Origin: Chitinophagaceae bacterium
GTDB taxonomy: Bacteria > Bacteroidota > Bacteroidia > Chitinophagales > Chitinophagaceae
Length of the DNA: 48,790 nt
Assembly: GCA_016703625.1 (NCBI GenBank)
Contig: JADJBP010000014.1
Span: 1 to 48,790 of the forward strand
Direction of reading: 5' to 3'
The notes beneath the pieces are model-generated. The model worked only from the letters and a program-made list of their open reading frames with translations, was not told the DNA's origin and did no database searches. Positions 30,690 through 39,436 of the stretch are shown one piece after another. Each line of letters begins with the position of its first letter. The first letter of the stretch is position 1. The position numbers and the translations under genes are program-made.

Positions 30690-32014
30690 ATGAAACAGGA
30701 AAACAAAATTGTTGAATACAACTTAATTGCCGGCGAATTTAATTGGGAAATTAAACCCGGAAAACCATTACAGCCTGGGGATTTAATAACCAGGTCCTGG
30801 GCCCGGTACTAATGGCAAAAAAAGGTGACACACTTGTTGTACGGGTCCAAAATAATTTAACGGAACCAACAATGGTTCACTGGCATGGCATCAGGCTTCC
30901 GGCCAATATGGACGGCACAGGCGAAGTGCAAAAGCCCATTTTACCCGGCGAAAGTTTTGAGTACCATTTTATAGTGCCTGATGCCGGAACATTCTGGTAT
31001 CATTCACACCAAAATGAAACGGTGCAGATGGAAAGGGGCATGTATGGCGGTATAGTTATTGAAGATGAAACTGACCCGGTAATGGACAACGAAAGAGTGC
31101 TGGTACTGGATGATATGAAACTCACTTCCAACAACGAATTTAAGCAACACGGGCCTGTCGGCCAATGGATTGAAAGACATGACGGCAGGGAAGGCAGCAC
31201 TAACCTGGTAAACGGAAAAGAAGCTTTGACCCTGCACATGCATGCGGGACAGAGCGAAAGATGGAGAATTGTGAATGCTGCCAGTGCACGTTATTTTAAA
31301 TTAAGTCTCGACGGAAAACCCTTTAAGATAATAGCCACTGATGGCGGTTTACTTGAATATGCCAGAACAGAAACCGAATTATTAATTACACCCGGTGAGC
31401 GCTTTGATATTGTGGTTGGTCCGTTTGAAGAAAGGGAAGTCTTTTCAATAAATTCACTGCCCTACAACCGTGTAACCATGCTTAAAGCCAAACTGCAAAA
31501 ATATGCCACGGTACATGTAATGGAAAGAAAAGAATCCATAGCTGCATTACCGGGAAAACTTACCGAAATAAAATCGTTGGCGCCTCAGGATGCTGAAGTA
31601 AACCGGAAAGTGAAATTATCAGTTGACCCCAGCCTGAAACGCATCATTGATTTCAGGGTTAACAATAAAATGCACGGCATGGATAAGCCTGTAATGGTGG
31701 GTGATCTGCAGGTATGGGAAGTATCTAATACCAGTTTAATGGATCACCCGTTTCATTTGCATGGATTCTTTTTCCAGATACTGGAAGAAAATGGCAAAGC
31801 GCCGGAATACAAAGCCTGGAAGGATACATACAATCTGAAACCAAGATCTACAATCAAAATTGCCTGGATGCCTGATAACCGCCCCGGTAAATGGATGTAC
31901 CACTGTCATATTATAGAACATCATGCCGCCGGTATGATGGCCAACTTTGAAGTGATCAACCCATTGAACCCGGTAACAGAAAAACAGGAATCGTTTCATG
32001 GTTGTCATATTTAA
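30690..32014 (+). CDS. multicopper oxidase (laccase/CueO-like), one frameshift, no signal peptide
   Basis: All four copper motifs are present: HWHG (about residue 63), WYHSH (about 104), HPFHLHG (about 352) and HCHIIEHHAAGM (about 404), the last carrying the type-1 Cys, His and Met ligands. The true start is ATG 30690 (MKQENKIVEYNLIAGEFNW); the frame breaks near 30771 and one extra base gives QAWGFNNQVLGPVL, the normal family reading. Starting at 30812 would delete the first beta-strands. No signal peptide or twin-arginine motif precedes the domain, which is unusual for an oxidase of this type. Followed 121 nt later by a nine-Cys mini-protein. Probable role: oxidation of Cu(I) or phenolics. 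Confidence 0.93.
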
Positions 32015-32135
32015 TTAAAGCGATCTTTTGTTTTGATCCGGAAATTGTATAAAACCATACCTCCAGACTATTATAAAATCGTCTGCGTGCTAAAGTAGCT
32101 ATGCAGTATTTATTAATCATTTAAAATTAAAAAAA

Positions 32136-32255
32136 ATGGAAACAACAATTAAAAAATGTGGATGCGCTGATGCAACAGGCACAGGTCCCGTTTGCAACTG
32201 TGTTGACAACTGCCCGGGTACCGGATGTGCCTGTGGTTGCAGCACCTGCGCTTAA
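32136..32255 (+). CDS. nine-cysteine mini-protein, metallothionein-like
   Basis: 39 residues: METTIKKCGCADATG... ending CACGCSTCA. Nine cysteines in four C-x-C or C-x-C-x-x-C clusters, no His, no aromatic residues, rich in Gly, Thr and Asn. This composition fits a small thiolate metal binder like a bacterial metallothionein, but I cannot assign it to SmtA or MymT. The ATG follows an A-rich leader. It lies between the multicopper oxidase and a GNAT gene whose C-terminus is also Cys-rich, so a metal-handling role is likely (inference). Confidence 0.7.
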   Translation: METTIKKCGCADATGTGPVCNCVDNCPGTGCACGCSTCA

Positions 32256-32321
32256 CTCAATTGGGAGAAGCAAGCCTTCTCCCGATTTTAAAATCTAAAA
32301 CAAATAAACTAAACTATTGCC

Positions 32322-32990
32322 ATGTCACTTTACACATTTTCACATTCAGCTAAACTTTCTTCTGTTCATATACCTGCAGGATTAAGAATTGAAGCAAGTA
32401 CAGACATTAGACTGTTATCTATTATAGGTAACAGCACAATAGAAGATGTGACCAAGCGCCTGGCGAATGATAACACGGCTTTCATTGCTTATTTAAACAA
32501 CCTGCCGGCAGCTTTCGGATGGATGGCCAGGGATAACGCAAAGATCGGGGAACTTAACCATGAATTTATTTTACCGGAAGGTAACAGGTACCTGTGGAAC
32601 TTCAGAACGCTTGAAGCTTACAGGGGCAAGGGGATCTATCCAGCACTGTTGCAATTTATCCTGCAACATGGAGATCATGGATCAACCAGGTTCTGGATCA
32701 TTCATGCACCGGAGAACAAGGCATCATTAAAAGGAATACAGAATGCAGGTTTTGAATATGTTGGAAAACTTTACATTGATGGTAACAACATTGCAACCAT
32801 TGAATCCAATGAAACTGCTTTGACCTTTCAGGAAGAACTGGAATATATGGACATAAAATTGTCGGGGCAAACAGCCAATTCCTGCTGGAATTGCAGCAGT
32901 CCATACCTGAAAAAACGTTTTTCGGCATGCTGTTGTTCAACGGCCGGTAATGAATGTATCGGCAACAACATGCTTACTATGGCATCTTGA
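32322..32990 (+). CDS. GNAT-family acetyltransferase with a cysteine-rich C-terminal tail
   Basis: 222 residues. The middle holds a GNAT fold with the acetyl-CoA loop region FRTLEAYRGKGIYPALLQFIL (about residue 95) and NKASLKGIQNAGFEYVGKL. The last ~40 residues depart from the family: NSCWNCSSPYLKKRFSACCC then NECIGN, seven cysteines. The tail resembles a metal- or iron-sulphur-binding appendage or a disulphide-rich segment. It is encoded 66 nt after the nine-Cys protein in the same direction, so the two may act together. Substrate unknown. Confidence 0.82.
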   Translation: MSLYTFSHSAKLSSVHIPAGLRIEASTDIRLLSIIGNSTIEDVTKRLANDNTAFIAYLNNLPAAFGWMARDNAKIGELNHEFILPEGNRYLWNFRTLEAYRGKGIYPALLQFILQHGDHGSTRFWIIHAPENKASLKGIQNAGFEYVGKLYIDGNNIATIESNETALTFQEELEYMDIKLSGQTANSCWNCSSPYLKKRFSACCCSTAGNECIGNNMLTMAS

Positions 32991-33109
32991 TCAAAAATAA
33001 AATAATGAAATGCATTAATTCAAAATCAATAAACTAATTTTATCAAACACCTTTTGGTATTCAGTTGCTGCTATTGGTGAACTTAACTGCAATCAACCAC
33101 TTCCTGAAA

Positions 33110-33490
33110 ATGATAAGTACAGCACAATTTGGACTTTTGATTCTACTCACTTTGTTTCTGTTATTGCATTTCATGATCCTGCTGAAGATAATTCCATACC
33201 ATCTTATTTGGGGCGGTAGGTTAAAATCGAATAATGAAATGTATCGTTTTGAAATTTTCTCTATTTTATTAAACGCACTTTTCATTATTGTAATTTTGGC
33301 TCAGGCAGATTTTTGGATGATTAATATTCCAAAGAATATAATAACGTATGCCTTGTGGCTTATGACATGCTTGTTTCTGATAAACACATTGGGGAATGCC
33401 ATTTCGAAAAATAAAATTGAGCGATTGATATTTACGCCAATTACAATACTCCTGGCCATATTTTCGTTGGTCCTGGCATTGTCAAACTGA
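33110..33490 (+). CDS. four-helix membrane protein of unknown function
   Basis: About 126 residues from MISTAQFGLLILL. Four hydrophobic segments separated by short charged loops (GGRLKSNNEMYRFE; SKNKIERL). An ATG at 33065 gives 15 more residues and cannot be excluded. No family recognised. Converges with the flavin oxidoreductase, and no regulon-type promoter is seen upstream. Confidence 0.65.
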   Translation: MISTAQFGLLILLTLFLLLHFMILLKIIPYHLIWGGRLKSNNEMYRFEIFSILLNALFIIVILAQADFWMINIPKNIITYALWLMTCLFLINTLGNAISKNKIERLIFTPITILLAIFSLVLALSN

Positions 33491-33505
33491 CTTAAATTTT
33501 ACCGG

Positions 33506-34519
33506 TTAATCATCAAAAGCTTCCAAAATCATTTTCTTACTTACTGTCATACCAGCCGTAGTTCCCATTGCAACAGCATTGGCTACGGTACGCATGGCTG
33601 TTGCATTATCGCCACAGGCAAAGACACCGGTAATGGTAGTTTCCTGGTAAGGATCAATTTTTATATAGCCTTCGGCAGTTAACTGGCATCCCAAAGATGC
33701 AGGGATGGCACAATGATGTTCAAAAGGAACAGGTGCATAAATAGCCTTTACAAAAGATCTTGTACCGTCTCTGAAAATAACATGCTGCAGTTCTCCATTG
33801 ATGTGTTCCAGGCTTTCAATTTCTGTTTCTATGATGTTGATATGATGTTTTTCAAGTTTCTCCCTTTGCGCTGCAGTCAATGTTGAAGTTCCGTTGGTAA
33901 ATAAGGCTAGATCATTTGTCCAGTTTGAAATGAGCCTGGCAAAATCAAAAGCAAATTCCCCATTACCCAGGATGCCGGTTTTTTCATGTCGCACTTCGTA
34001 TCCATGACAATAAGGGCAATGCAGTACCGAAATACCCCAACACGCTGCTAATCCGTCAATACCAGGAAGTATATCCCTGATCCCTGTGGCAAATATTATT
34101 TTCTTTGCTGCAAAAGTTTTACCTGAAGCTACCGTAATTTCAAAACCATATTGTGTTTTGATCCCATTTGTTGCCAACCCTTTGAAAAATTGAACTGTTT
34201 CATACCTGCTGACCTGCAATTTGGCCAATGCAGCAATTGCTGCCGGGGCTTCTCCATCATGGGTTATAAAGTTGTGTGAATGGGGTGTTTGCCTGTTACA
34301 GGGTTTCCCGTCATCAATGATCAGCACTTTTTTCAAAGCTCTTCCAAGAGCCATACCGGCCGCAAGACCTGAATAACTGCCTCCAACTATGATTACATCA
34401 TAAGTATTATTGCCTGACATAAAATTATATTTTAAAATTGCCATTGAAGAATATGGTAAAAAAAGTAATGCTGATATTTTGCCGTTTTGTTTAACAAATT
34501 CACGTCTTGAAAAAGTCAT
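33506..34519 (-). CDS. FAD-dependent pyridine nucleotide-disulphide oxidoreductase, thioredoxin-reductase-like
   Basis: 337 residues. FAD-binding VIIVGGSYSGLAAGMALGR (about residue 42), a redox pair CPYC within VLHCPYCHGYEV (about residue 172), NADPH-binding region GILGNGEFAFDFAR and the FAD-contact motif GVFACGDNA. The CPYC pair replaces the CATC of true thioredoxin reductase and is typical of a related family of unknown electron acceptor. The first 33 residues (MTFSRREFVKQNGK..., hydrophobic stretch) look like a twin-arginine signal. A start at MSGNNTYD (34420) would remove it. Neither start has a strong ribosome site, so the location of the enzyme is open. Confidence 0.88.
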   Translation of the reverse strand: MTFSRREFVKQNGKISALLFLPYSSMAILKYNFMSGNNTYDVIIVGGSYSGLAAGMALGRALKKVLIIDDGKPCNRQTPHSHNFITHDGEAPAAIAALAKLQVSRYETVQFFKGLATNGIKTQYGFEITVASGKTFAAKKIIFATGIRDILPGIDGLAACWGISVLHCPYCHGYEVRHEKTGILGNGEFAFDFARLISNWTNDLALFTNGTSTLTAAQREKLEKHHINIIETEIESLEHINGELQHVIFRDGTRSFVKAIYAPVPFEHHCAIPASLGCQLTAEGYIKIDPYQETTITGVFACGDNATAMRTVANAVAMGTTAGMTVSKKMILEAFDD

Positions 34520-34535
34520 GGAAAGTTAAAATATT

Positions 34536-34751
34536 TTATTCCGGTTTATCTGTTTTTGTTGAAACCCTTTTGATGACCGAATCAACAAACGGCACACCCG
34601 CAAACACGATCCATGGAACCAATAAAATGGTAAGGATGAATGTGCGTTGATATAAAGGCATAGCAGATAATGTTTCTCCAAATAGCCAATAAAACAGTGT
34701 AATGGACGGGTAGATAACAACCCATATTTTAAGGGAAACCAGTAATTTCAT
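34536..34751 (-). CDS. small two-helix membrane protein
   Basis: About 71 residues from MKLLVSLKIWVVIYPSITLF, with two hydrophobic helices and a basic tail ending KTDKPE. It lies 16 nt upstream of the flavin oxidoreductase in the same direction, so it may be co-transcribed. A TACTTTTG -7-like box lies at about 34800-34807 (minus). Function unknown. Confidence 0.6.
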   Translation of the reverse strand: MKLLVSLKIWVVIYPSITLFYWLFGETLSAMPLYQRTFILTILLVPWIVFAGVPFVDSVIKRVSTKTDKPE

Positions 34752-34782
34752 TTTGCTTTCATGCACATTTATTTTTGATTAT

Positions 34783-35034
34783 TCATTTTAATGATTCAGC
34801 AAAAGTAGTTGCAAATGTTGCCTGCATAACAGGATAAAAATGAAGTTGAACAGGATTTACCTGAAATAATGTATGTGGCCCTGTGTGAATATCCTGTATG
34901 CTTTTTGAATAAATTGGCAAATTTGGATTTATTTCCAAAACCGGTATCAGGTGCTGAAACAACTTATTGGCAGACAAATATGCACGGTTTGCATATTCAT
35001 TTTGTTCAAAGCAAAAATAATGACAGCCCTTCAT
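34783..35034 (-). CDS. possible small cytosolic protein, weakly DOPA-dioxygenase-like
   Basis: An 83-codon reading (MKGCHYFCFEQNEYANRAYL...) with natural-looking composition and an HTGPHTLFQ segment that loosely resembles the GPHT motif of DOPA 4,5-dioxygenase-like proteins. It is short for that family, so it may be frame-broken or spurious. The opposite strand has a shorter, less protein-like reading. Confidence 0.3.
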   Translation of the reverse strand: MKGCHYFCFEQNEYANRAYLSANKLFQHLIPVLEINPNLPIYSKSIQDIHTGPHTLFQVNPVQLHFYPVMQATFATTFAESLK

Positions 35035-35059
35035 GCCCTTTAGCCAGGCATTTGAAATT

Positions 35060-35173
35060 ATGAAAAAATCTGCTATAATTTTATTGCACGTAGGCTTTTG
35101 GGTCTGCTATTTCATATTGATAGCTATCATGTTAGCTGTTTACTATAGAAGCAACCTAATGGAAAGAAAATAA
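35060..35173 (+). pseudogene. N-terminal remnant resembling a LytS-type sensor kinase
   Basis: 37 codons: MKKSAIILLHVGFWVCYFIL then a hydrophobic stretch and YYRSNLMERK stop. The pattern K-K-x(3-5)-LLH-x-x-FW-x-x-Y is how Bacteroidota LytS (His_kinase PF06580) proteins begin. The rest of the kinase is absent: the reading ends 8 nt before a regulon promoter whose TGTC direct repeats look like LytTR-regulator sites. It could instead be a genuine one-helix peptide. Confidence 0.45.
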
Positions 35174-35180
35174 TTGTACT

Positions 35181-35236
35181 TGTCCGTTTTAGACATCCGG
35201 TTGTCCTTTCAGGCACTTAAAGTGAGGGTAGCTTTG
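35181..35236 (+). promoter_or_regulatory. regulon promoter (TGTC-GACA-TGTC + TAnnTTTG), for microprotein and glycosyltransferase
   Basis: TGTC 35181-35184, GACA 35192-35195, TGTC 35202-35205, TAGCTTTG 35229-35236. Gaps are 7, 6 and 23 nt. Both TGTC repeats extend to TTGTCC. ATG of the microprotein follows at 35279. Confidence 0.8.
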
Positions 35237-35278
35237 CATCGTAAATCAATAATCATTAAAAATTAAAATAAACACATC

Positions 35279-35470
35279 ATGAAAAAAGAAACAAACTTTA
35301 ATTTTGCCAACATAAGCAAAATACAATCTACTGAATTAACCACTATTGTAAAGGAAACTATAACTTTGGATTTCATTCCTGCTAAAAATTTTACTGTAGT
35401 TGATTTATGGAATATTCAGCGCAGGAGTAAAACAACAATGAACAGCAGGAAATTGGCTGCATTCCAATAG
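35279..35470 (+). CDS. DLWNIQRR-type microprotein (63 aa)
   Basis: Intact 63-residue protein starting MKKETNFNFANISKIQ. It has a central ELTTIVKETITLDF and a basic C-terminus containing VVDLWNIQRRSKTTMNSRK. The D-L-W-x-I-Q-R-R block and the earlier L-T-T-x-V-K match the microprotein at 9520-9704, so they form one family. No signal peptide. Function unknown; the compact basic C-terminus could bind nucleic acid or a protein partner (inference). It is the first gene after a regulon promoter, 50 nt upstream of the glycosyltransferase. Confidence 0.72.
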   Translation: MKKETNFNFANISKIQSTELTTIVKETITLDFIPAKNFTVVDLWNIQRRSKTTMNSRKLAAFQ

Positions 35471-35519
35471 GGCAAGCATACCCGGCGTGGCTTTAACTTT
35501 AGCAAACACAAAATAGTCA

Positions 35520-37071
35520 ATGACAAATAAAACGATTGTCTTAACAGGCTTTATACTTGCAAAATTTATTCTGCAATACATTTTGGTAAACCCGGAGTAC
35601 GAATTGCAAAGAGACGAATTTTTGCATCTTGACCAGGCAAATCATTTAGCGTGGGGTTATATATCGGTCCCCCCGGTCACTTCCTGGATATCAGGTATCA
35701 TCGCTTTTTTGGGAAATTCAATATTCTGGGTGCGGTTTTTCCCGGCATTATTTGGTGCCATAACATTGCTGCTTGTTTGGAAAGCTACTGAAGCCCTAAA
35801 AGGAAATATGTTTGCATTGGTATTAGGTGCCACGTGTATTTTATTTTCGGCTTTGTTAAGACTAAACATCCTCCATCAGCCCAATTCATTGGATGTACTT
35901 TGCTGGACCGCTTTTTAGCTTTATTTTGATAAAATATGCAGATAGCGAAAACCCAAAATGGTTTTATCCTGGCATGGTAATTTTAGCAGTTGGTTTTTAA
36001 ATAAGTATAATATTGTGTTTCTGGCGGCTGCACTTTTTCCTGCACTTTATTGCACAGGCGTTCTATTTTTACCGGTAAACATTTTTATTATTCAATCGCA
36101 TTGTTCCTCCTGCTCATTTTGCCCAACCTGGTATGGCAATACAACAACAACTTTCCGGTTTATCACCACATGAAGCTGCTGACTAAAACACAATTAATAA
36201 ATGTAAACCGGTGGGATTTCTTAAAAGATCAATTGCTGTTTTTTACAGGTGCCCTGTTTGTAATTGCAGCTTCATTTTATGCATTACTGTTTTATGCTCC
36301 TTTTAAAAATACAGATTTTTCTTTTATACATTTTGGTTTACGCTGATCATATTCATTTTACTAAAAGCAAAAGTTATTATGCCATCGGCCTGTATCCAAT
36401 CTACATTGCCTTTGGTGCAGCATATCTCCAAACTATCTTAAATGCTGGCTGGAAAAGATATTTGCAAACCCATGGCAATCATTATCCCCGTTTTGTTTTT
36501 CATACCGATGTATCAATTGATGTTTCCCAATAAAAGCCCGGAATATATTATGAATCATCCCGGCAAGTATAAAAAATATGGATTGCTGCGTTGGGAAGAC
36601 GGGAAAGACCATGTATTGCCGCAGGACTATGCCGATATGCTTGGCTGGAAAGAACTGGCTGCCACGATAGACTCGGTTTATACCACATTACCTGCTGCCG
36701 GGCAAACATTGATACTCTGCGACAACTATGGGCAGGCCGGCGCAATAAATTATTACACAAAAAATAAAAACATTACAGCAAATTCATTCAATGCCGATTA
36801 TGTCAATTGGTTTAACCTGGAAAATAAATATGTGAATTTAATCAGGGTAAAGGAGTTGCAAAACAAAGACAATGAGTTGAAAGAAACAGGGCCATTTTTT
36901 CATAAATCTTATATGGCAGGTTCTGTAACCAATAAATTTGCAAGAGAATCCGGTACAGTTATCTTTGTATTTGAAAATACCAAAGTTGATATTAATCAAC
37001 GAATAAAAGAAGAAATCAACAACGCAAAAACATATTTTCAAAGCGATGCTGCATCTGCTGAAAAACAATGA
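35520..37071 (+). CDS. GT39/ArnT-like membrane glycosyltransferase (several frameshifts)
   Basis: Multi-pass membrane protein of the PMT_2/ArnT type that moves a sugar from a lipid carrier. The N-terminus reads ...YELQRDEFLHLDQANHLAWG, with the acidic catalytic motif in the first extracytoplasmic loop and VPPVTSWISGIIAFLGNS after it. Then come about ten hydrophobic segments and a periplasmic C-terminal domain (LGWKELAATIDSVY...). The frame breaks near 35915, 35995, 36045, 36345 and 36470. Most sit in T runs and single-base corrections give readings such as VGFLNKYNIVFLAAALFPAL. The locus is about 515 residues when joined. Lipid or protein glycan target unknown; co-transcribed with the microprotein. 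Confidence 0.85.
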
Positions 37072-37162
37072 TAAGGTATGTGGGTATAGACAGGTATTTG
37101 ACAGAACATCAATAGTAAGACAATTAAACTATCATAATAATCAAATTTAAACAGGACATTCC

Positions 37163-38377
37163 ATGAAAACATGCATCTATTGTATTGCCATATTATTTTT
37201 TTCCTTTTGTGCAAGTGCACAGCAAAGCAATCCTTTTATCATCGGATTTGAAAAACAATGCCATCAGTAATATTAGGTGAACAACGAAAAGTTTGGATCC
37301 ATATACCAAACAGCAATGGAGGAAATCAAAATACCGGTAAAGAACGTTACCCGGTAATTTATTTATTAGACGGAGATGCAAATTTTAATAGTGTGGTTAG
37401 TTTAACAGAATTCATGAGTAATGCAGATCTTTGTCCGCCAATGATCGTAGTCGGGATTTTGCATCCTGCCCGAATGACGGATCTGACATTTGGCACAGAT
37501 AAGGAAATGCCCGGTATCGTTGGCAAGGGCGAAATATTTATGCGCTACATCGAAAAGGAATTGATGCCATACATCGAATCAAATTACCCAACAGCTTCCT
37601 ATAAAATATTCATTGGTCACTCTGTCGGCGGTTTGACTGTTGTGAACACATTGATACATCATCCATATTTATTCAATGCCTATGTTTCTCTTGATGGTGC
37701 TTTATGGTGGAACAATCAGCAAATTGTGACCGAAGCTAAAGATGATTCTAGCAAATAGGAATTATAAAGGGAAAACCTTATTTATGGCATTGGCAAACCG
37801 AATGGAAAGAGGAATGGATACGCTGAAAGTTCAAAAAGATACTACTGAGGGTACTGAACTTATTCGCAGCAACCTGGAATTCATTAAAGATATTTTCAAA
37901 AACAAAACAAATCAATTGCGTTTTAAACATAATTATTATGAAAATGACGATCACAGTTCCGTCAGGTTGATCGGGGAGTATGATGCCCTTCGTTTTATTT
38001 TTGATTATTACAAACTTAAAATTTATAATAGTGAATTAGACGATCCAAATTTTAAATTGGATTCTTTATTCATAACACACTATAATAATGTTTCTGAGCA
38101 AATTGGTTATCTCATTAAACCAGATGAAAGCCAGGTTAATAGTCTTGGATACTATATGTTGAGCCAAAAACAATTTAGTAAGGCAGAAGCATTGTTTAAA
38201 CTAAATATTACAAACTATCCCGAAACGGCTAATTGTTATGATGGATTGGGAGATTTGTACCTGGCAAAAGGTGATAAATTAAAAGCCATAGAGAATTTCA
38301 AAAAGACATTAACATTAAAGGCCATTCCCGAAACAAAACAAAAACTTGAAAAATTATTGAAGGAAAAGGAATTTTAA
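37163..38377 (+). CDS. secreted esterase (PF00756-like) with C-terminal TPR (two frameshifts)
   Basis: Signal peptide MKTCIYCIAILFFSFCASAQ at 37163. The frame breaks at an A5 run near 37253; one more A gives GFEKTMPSVILGEQRKVWIH, the usual opening of this esterase family. Conserved YPVIYLLDGDANF, the nucleophile elbow GHSVGGLTVVNTL, and YENDDHSSVRL with the catalytic His follow. The frame shifts again near 37742 (one surplus A). The C-terminus carries about two TPR-like units (YYMLSQKQFSKAEALFKLNI; YDGLGDLYLAKGDKLKAIEN). About 404 residues. Follows the glycosyltransferase by 91 nt, probably in the same operon. Confidence 0.87.
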
Positions 38378-38423
38378 TAAAGTCCCTGCCGGTATCAAAT
38401 CAGAAGAAACTCATTCTTTAATT

Positions 38424-39424
38424 TTAATAGCTTTCTTTCATAGCAGTTAAAATTATTTTTTCATATTCCTTTAGTTCTGCAGCTCCGGGCGGCAAGCCCA
38501 GCAACATATGAATTTGCCCGGCAAAGCATTTATCCCAAACCTTTACACCTGCATTTCGCAGTTTTGCAGCATATAAAATACCATCATCTCTCAGGGGGTC
38601 AAACTCTGCATTAATAATAACTGCGGGAGGCAAACCGCTCAAATCCTGTGTAAGAACCGGTGATACTTCCGGATTGTTGTATTGGCCGGGTGCATACAAT
38701 TCTACCGCAAAATAACAGGCTGCCTTTGTTTGAAAATAGCCAACAGCATTCTCCTGGTACGAAACCGATGCTTCCATATTTTGAGGCCTGAGGTCAATTG
38801 GAAGACCATTCAAAATTTGCAATTTTATTTTTTGCTGATGCCTTCTTTTTGGCTTTCTGGCTTATTACCGCAACTAAGTTGGCGCCGGCGCTGATGCCCA
38901 TTAATGCAATACGACGGTATCGCCGCCAAACGCAGCGCCATGATCTGCAATCCATTTAAAGGCATTATAACTGTCATTTACGGCAGCTGGAAATTTATTC
39001 TCTGGTGCCACCCGGTAATCAACAGCAAAACAACGGCCCCATAAGTTTTGGCATCCTGCCAAAGCGAATACTCCAGCCCTGGTATTAAGGGTGCTATAAA
39101 ACCGCCACCATGATAATTGATGATGATGGGCAGGTTTTGAGCGTGAGCAGGATTAAAAATTAAAACAGGAATACTGTCGGCAGTTATTTTAATTCTTGTT
39201 ACATCTTCTTTTGGATAAGGTATCAGTGGCGGGCCGGTATACTTTATCTGGTTGATGGGTATTGCACGCAGTTGTTCCGTAGGTCATATCATGGTAACCA
39301 ATCATTTTTAAGAATGCCGCTACCCGTATGTCTAATTGCCGGGTTCCGCATGTCTGCGCATTTACGTTTTTAATGGTGGCTGAAAACACAGGCTTAAAAC
39401 TAAAAATCCGGTTAAAGCTTTCAT
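38424..39424 (-). CDS. alpha/beta-hydrolase, hormone-sensitive-lipase family (heavily frameshifted)
   Basis: Start MKALTGFLVLSLCF (39424) with a signal peptide ending near NAQ. Landmarks occur in different frames: INYHGGGFIA (oxyanion HGGG, about 39100), ALMGISAGANLVAVIS (nucleophile GxSAG, about 38890), then AVIINAEFDPLRDDG (catalytic Asp) and AGQIHMLLGL (catalytic His) in the intact 3' part. At least four single-base breaks lie between 38820 and 39390. All catalytic elements survive, so the gene is probably functional and damaged only in the assembly. It hydrolyses small carboxylic esters by family; the substrate is unknown. Confidence 0.82.
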
Positions 39425-39436
39425 GATGCTGCTACT

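Noticed and set aside
30812..30830. Start of the multicopper oxidase at the ATG of MAKKGDTLVV
   Set aside because: It would remove the first beta-strands; the upstream reading from 30690 continues the family sequence after a one-base repair and fits the promoter distance.
37080..37162. TTTGACAGAACATC stretch as another regulon promoter before the esterase-TPR gene
   Set aside because: No TGTC pair at 21 bp and no TAnnTTTG at the fixed distance.
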